Source: Calothrix sp. PCC 7716 (GTDB lineage Bacteria; Cyanobacteriota; Cyanobacteriia; Cyanobacteriales; Nostocaceae). Taken from it: a stretch of DNA of 64,000 nucleotides. Under the pieces are notes generated by a model. The model was not told where the DNA came from, did no database searches, and saw only the letters and a program-made list of their open reading frames with translations. Location of the stretch: the NCBI RefSeq assembly GCF_019977735.1, contig NZ_AP025018.1, forward strand, positions 11,102,580 to 11,166,579, written 5' to 3'. Made by a program: the position numbers and the translations under genes. Positions within the stretch are counted from its first letter, which is position 1; each line of letters begins with the position of its first letter. Shown here in pieces: positions 61,008 to 64,000 of this stretch.

Positions 61008-62552
61008 TCATTCTAAAGATTGATACGTATCTTGCAAAAAAGGCGAAAGTTCTTTATTTAACCAACCAGTTTTTACAAATTCCCCATATGTATCAGCTTC
61101 AACTGCTAGCAGTTCTTCGCGTAGTTGTTGTTTTGTAAATTTCTGTAAATTTGGATATTCATCTTGCATTTTGTCTATTTCTGTTTGTAAACGGGTTAGT
61201 TCTCCCTTAATTAATGTTTCCTGGTAACGATAAAATTCTGGCTCTATACCTATACGGTTTTCTGTCTGTGCTAAATGTTCCAGTACACGATTCAGCGCTA
61301 CTTGACGAGCTACAGCTTCTGTATACAGTTTACGTAATGGTTGTTTATCTATAAGCTGCAACTTTTCTAACAAGGGTTTAACGGTTAGTCCTTGTACTAG
61401 TAATGTAAATAAAACTACACCAAATACGGTGGCAATAATTTCTTCCCTTGCTGGAACTACAACAGATACACTTAATGCAAGTGCAATAGAAACCGAACCT
61501 CGTAATCCTCCCCACCAAACAACCGTTTGGTCAGGAATTGGAATTTCTGATTTAACGAGGAAGTTACTCAAAGCACTCAACAAATAAATTGAAATTGCCC
61601 GCGCGACTATCATGGCGCCGACTGTGATGGCAATAGTAATAAAATTAGCTTGCAATACATCAAAACGAATTTGGTCGCCAATCAACAGAAACACAATAGA
61701 ATTGACGAAAAAAGCTAAAAACTCCCAAAATTCGCTGACAATAATTCGCGTGCGTGGGTTCATGCCAATGCGCGAACCAAAATTACCCAATATCAAACCA
61801 CAAGTGACAACTCCAATTACCCCAGAACCTCCTAAATCTTCAGTAATGAGGTAGGTTCCATAAGCAGAAACTAATGTTAGAGATTGCTCTACTAGTGGCA
61901 AATCAAAGCGTTGCGTTAAATAAGAAATACTAAATCCGATTAAGCAACCAACAGCAATACCAATACCAACTACTGAAAGCAACTCAACCAAAATAGGTTG
62001 TAATGTTAATTGTGCAGTTCCCTGTTGTAATGCAACTAAAAATCCAAACGCCACTACAGCCATGCCATCATTGAACAGGCTCTCACCTTCCATCAATGTA
62101 GTCAAGCGTTGTGGGGCGCCTAATTCTCGAAACAAAGCAGTTACAGAAACAGGGTCAGTAGCAGACAAACTGGCGCCAATTAATAATGCAGTAGTCAAAG
62201 ACATTCCTGCAATCTGGTTTAAACCGAGCGCAACACCAGCAATTGTAATTAGTACACCTAAAATGGCATACAAGCAAATTGGTACTAAATCTCGTTTTAA
62301 ATTTGACCATTTTAAATTCCAAGCGGCTTCAAATAATAGTGGTGGTAGAAAAATAGTCAAAATTAACTCTGGAGATAGATTGACTAGTCTGACATCTACC
62401 AAAGCTAATATTAATCCTACAATCACTAACAATAGTGTGTAAGGAATTTGACGTAACCAACTAAATATTTGCGGTAGCGTTGCAACACTTAAAGAGACAG
62501 AGAGTACTAACAGAAACGATTTTAGATTGGCGTGGATAAGTTCTTCTTCCAT
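61008..62552 (-). CDS. CPA1-family Na+/H+ antiporter (NhaP-like)
   Basis: A 514-residue membrane protein with about twelve hydrophobic segments (1-405) and a cytoplasmic helical tail (about 410-514). Family motifs are FLPPLLFEAAWNLKWSNLKR, GASLSATDPVSVTALFRELG (with the Asp ion site), GESLFNDGMAVVAFGFLVAL and TVVWWGGLRGSVSIALALSV. It exchanges Na+ or K+ for protons, in salt and pH homeostasis. It is 18 nt downstream of the SDR gene, so the two may be co-transcribed. Confidence 0.92.
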   Translation of the reverse strand: MEEELIHANLKSFLLVLSVSLSVATLPQIFSWLRQIPYTLLLVIVGLILALVDVRLVNLSPELILTIFLPPLLFEAAWNLKWSNLKRDLVPICLYAILGVLITIAGVALGLNQIAGMSLTTALLIGASLSATDPVSVTALFRELGAPQRLTTLMEGESLFNDGMAVVAFGFLVALQQGTAQLTLQPILVELLSVVGIGIAVGCLIGFSISYLTQRFDLPLVEQSLTLVSAYGTYLITEDLGGSGVIGVVTCGLILGNFGSRIGMNPRTRIIVSEFWEFLAFFVNSIVFLLIGDQIRFDVLQANFITIAITVGAMIVARAISIYLLSALSNFLVKSEIPIPDQTVVWWGGLRGSVSIALALSVSVVVPAREEIIATVFGVVLFTLLVQGLTVKPLLEKLQLIDKQPLRKLYTEAVARQVALNRVLEHLAQTENRIGIEPEFYRYQETLIKGELTRLQTEIDKMQDEYPNLQKFTKQQLREELLAVEADTYGEFVKTGWLNKELSPFLQDTYQSLE

Positions 62553-62570
62553 TATTAAATTCTACCTTAA

Positions 62571-63380
62571 CTAAGCAGACCAAGCTTCTCGAAAATCTGC
62601 ATATAGCGTCAAGCCACCATCTACAAAAAGTGTTTGCCCTGTAATATATGCAGCTTCATCAGATGCTAAAAAAGCTACAGCAGCAGCCACTTCTTCTGAA
62701 GTTCCCGCGCGACTCATCGGAATATGACTTTCGACAACCGCTTTTTTTTCGGGGTCATTAACCCATTCTTCGTTGATGGGTGTTATGGTAGCTCCCGGCG
62801 CCACTCCATTAATACGAATACTTTTATTAGCATACTCTAATGCGAGAGTTTTAGTCATGTTTTCCATTCCACCTTTGCTGATGGAATAGCTAAGATAAAA
62901 CGGTCTTGGAATAATTTCGTGGACACTGGAAATATTAATAATTACTCCAGAACGGTTTTGTGAAAGCAGGTGTTTGATGGTTTCACGAGCGCACAAGAAA
63001 GAACCCCTTAAATTGACTCCTAACACAGAGTCAAAATCTTCTGTCTTAAGCTCATGGGAAGCACATTCTTTCTGAATTCCAGCATTATTAATTAGTATAT
63101 CTAGACTACCGAACTCTTGAACTACGGTATTGACCATGTTAATAATATCTTCTTCTTTAGAGACATCACCTTTGACTGGTAAAGACTTAACACCGCAATT
63201 GCTAATATCTCCACAAGCTTTCTCCATTGCCATGTCTTCCGTATTTTCCGCATCTTCAATGTTTCTACGGTAATTAATCGCAATATTACAACCTTCTTGA
63301 GCTAGACGAATTGCTATTACCTGCCCAATACCCGAAGTGGCGCCTGTAATTAGTGCATTCTTACCTTTTAATCCTTTCAT
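62571..63380 (-). CDS. SDR-family dehydrogenase (glucose 1-dehydrogenase-like)
   Basis: A 269-residue Rossmann enzyme: TGATSGIGQVIAIRLAQEG (NAD(P) binding), NNAGIQ, ISSVHEIIPRPFYLSYSISK (Ser, Tyr-x3-Lys catalytic triad) and the C-terminal YITGQTLFVDGGLTLY. It resembles bacterial glucose 1-dehydrogenases and 3-oxoacyl reductases; the substrate is uncertain. It sits with the antiporter and the reductase-like genes on the same strand. Confidence 0.9.
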   Translation of the reverse strand: MKGLKGKNALITGATSGIGQVIAIRLAQEGCNIAINYRRNIEDAENTEDMAMEKACGDISNCGVKSLPVKGDVSKEEDIINMVNTVVQEFGSLDILINNAGIQKECASHELKTEDFDSVLGVNLRGSFLCARETIKHLLSQNRSGVIINISSVHEIIPRPFYLSYSISKGGMENMTKTLALEYANKSIRINGVAPGATITPINEEWVNDPEKKAVVESHIPMSRAGTSEEVAAAVAFLASDEAAYITGQTLFVDGGLTLYADFREAWSA

Positions 63381-63412
63381 AGTAATTTCTCCTTCTCGTT
63401 AACTATTCAATC

Positions 63413-63550
63413 TTACTTTGTTTGTTCTGTTAGTGAAGCACCTTGCTGAGGTGGGTTAGGACGGTTTTGTATCCAGGCAAACATGGCGGCGCCACCAACT
63501 AAAACTAAAGTGATGCCTGTAACTAGTTGAAGCATTATACTGTAACGCAT
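63413..63550 (-). CDS. small single-span membrane protein
   Basis: A 45-residue protein from MRYSIMLQLV (ATG 63550); the frame extends further upstream but overlaps the reductase gene. One membrane segment (LQLVTGITLVLVGGAAMFAW) and a polar tail with PNPPQQG. It probably belongs to the same operon as the reductase. Unknown function. Confidence 0.5.
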   Translation of the reverse strand: MRYSIMLQLVTGITLVLVGGAAMFAWIQNRPNPPQQGASLTEQTK

Positions 63551-63566
63551 GGCGGTATATTGAGTA

Positions 63567-64000
63567 TTAAACAAGATTGAAGTGTTCCATGTGAATATTT
63601 GTAGGTGGAACATCGAGTTGATGCAGTGCTAACTCTACTTGTTCCATCATTTTTGGCGCCGCACAAATAAGATATTGCCTCGTACCGCGCCGCTTCGGAA
63701 TATAACGCTGTAGTAATTCTTTGTCTACATAGCCTGTTTCACCTGACCAGTCTTCTGGTGGTTCTCTTAGAACATGAATGATTTTTAAGTCTAACTTTTG
63801 TTGTAATTCATCCAATTCTTCACGAAAGGTTATATCTTCCCATTTTTTGCTGGCATAGATAAGTAAATAAGGACGCTCGTCTTTACGCTTAGAGGCAGTT
63901 AAAAGTATACTCATCATTGGTGTAATACCTATACCACCTGCGATTAATACAAATCCTGCTGAGTCTTCATAACGTTCTGTTGTAAAAACTCCATATGGGC
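63567..64000 (-). CDS. C-terminal part of an FAD/NAD(P)-binding reductase (cut by the window edge)
   Basis: The frame is open to the right edge (first codons PYGVFTTERYEDSAGFVLIA), so the gene continues beyond the window. The GFVLIAGGIGITPMMSIL motif is the NAD(P)-binding signature of ferredoxin-NADP-reductase-like proteins (ferric reductases, NOX-type and CDP-6-deoxy reductases). The typical C-terminal ICAAPKMMEQVELAL (Cys-Gly-x-Pro position is CAAP) follows. The electron partner domain must lie outside. Confidence 0.8.
   Translation of the reverse strand, partial: PYGVFTTERYEDSAGFVLIAGGIGITPMMSILLTASKRKDERPYLLIYASKKWEDITFREELDELQQKLDLKIIHVLREPPEDWSGETGYVDKELLQRYIPKRRGTRQYLICAAPKMMEQVELALHQLDVPPTNIHMEHFNLV

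Noticed and set aside
1-64000. tRNA, rRNA or riboswitch genes
   Set aside because: I looked for T-arm-like GTTCRANTC segments and for known riboswitch cores on both strands and saw none that I could support; a covariance-model search would be decisive.

Overview
The window looks like chromosomal DNA of a filamentous, heterocyst-forming cyanobacterium (Nostocales). The evidence is a PatS-like RGSGR peptide gene, separate orange-carotenoid-protein modules (an HCP and a CTDH), an APS/PAPS reductase with CC...CxxC iron-sulfur motifs, a GH100 invertase, a DevBCA-like exporter, heptamer tandem repeats typical of this group, and many dispersed palindromes. Base composition is moderately AT-rich. The usual cyanobacterial palindrome GCGATCGC was not found by eye, but GGCGCC occurs about 110 times, against roughly 4 expected by composition.

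Layout. 1-3.96 kb: the 3' end of an unknown gene, a 41-residue peptide gene with two RGSGR motifs, a sigma-70-like regulator, a DUF2330/RnfD-like pair and an SRPBCC-like protein. 4.3-9.1 kb: a P-type ATPase whose catalytic machinery is erased in frame, a divergent SAM synthetase, a hypothetical protein and cysH. 9.6-14.2 kb: a GGCGCC-poor surface-glycan cassette (glycosyltransferase, then cupin, aminotransferase and two methyltransferases with overlapping or nearly abutting ends). 14.3-17.4 kb: a chromosomal ParM-like actin with a ribbon-helix-helix partner, and a decayed cytosine methyltransferase fused to remnant sequence. 17.4-22.9 kb: a DOMON-like protein, a sugar-kinase-like phosphotransferase, a 707-residue orphan coiled-coil protein and an AGE-family epimerase. 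23.1-27.8 kb: an XRE-ClpN fusion regulator with its own operator, then a MacAB/DevBCA-type exporter operon. 28.0-31.5 kb: HCP and CTDH separated by queG, a HAD phosphatase and a small acidic protein. 31.6-36.8 kb: an RsbU/RsbW-like partner-switch pair, a NarL-type regulator, a WecG-family glycosyltransferase and ftsE. 36.8-42.0 kb: mainly proteins of unknown or housekeeping role (membrane armadillo-like, NYN-LOTUS, parvulin). 42.2-46.1 kb: a giant secreted phytase-like/double-GDPD/RTX protein. 46.7-50.8 kb: the pstSCAB phosphate operon behind a tandem Pho box. 51.3-64 kb: a TonB-like proline-rich protein, a TpsA-type exoprotein, oligopeptidase B, an SmtB-like repressor, an invertase, an OmpR-type regulator, a Na+/H+ antiporter, an SDR dehydrogenase and the C-terminus of a flavin reductase cut by the window edge.

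Two themes recur. First, phosphorus and surface/export functions cluster: pstSCAB sits beside the GDPD/phytase-like protein, with glycan transferases, the exporter and the TPS protein nearby. Second, small repeats have repeatedly entered coding sequence without breaking frames: a 108-bp MITE-like element inside a protease signal peptide, a 28-bp palindrome in the linker between GDPD domains, and heptamer repeats in an ABC ATPase and at the RnfD C-terminus. The most notable single object is the double-RGSGR peptide gene at 304-429. No tRNA, rRNA, CRISPR array or complete insertion sequence was recognised.
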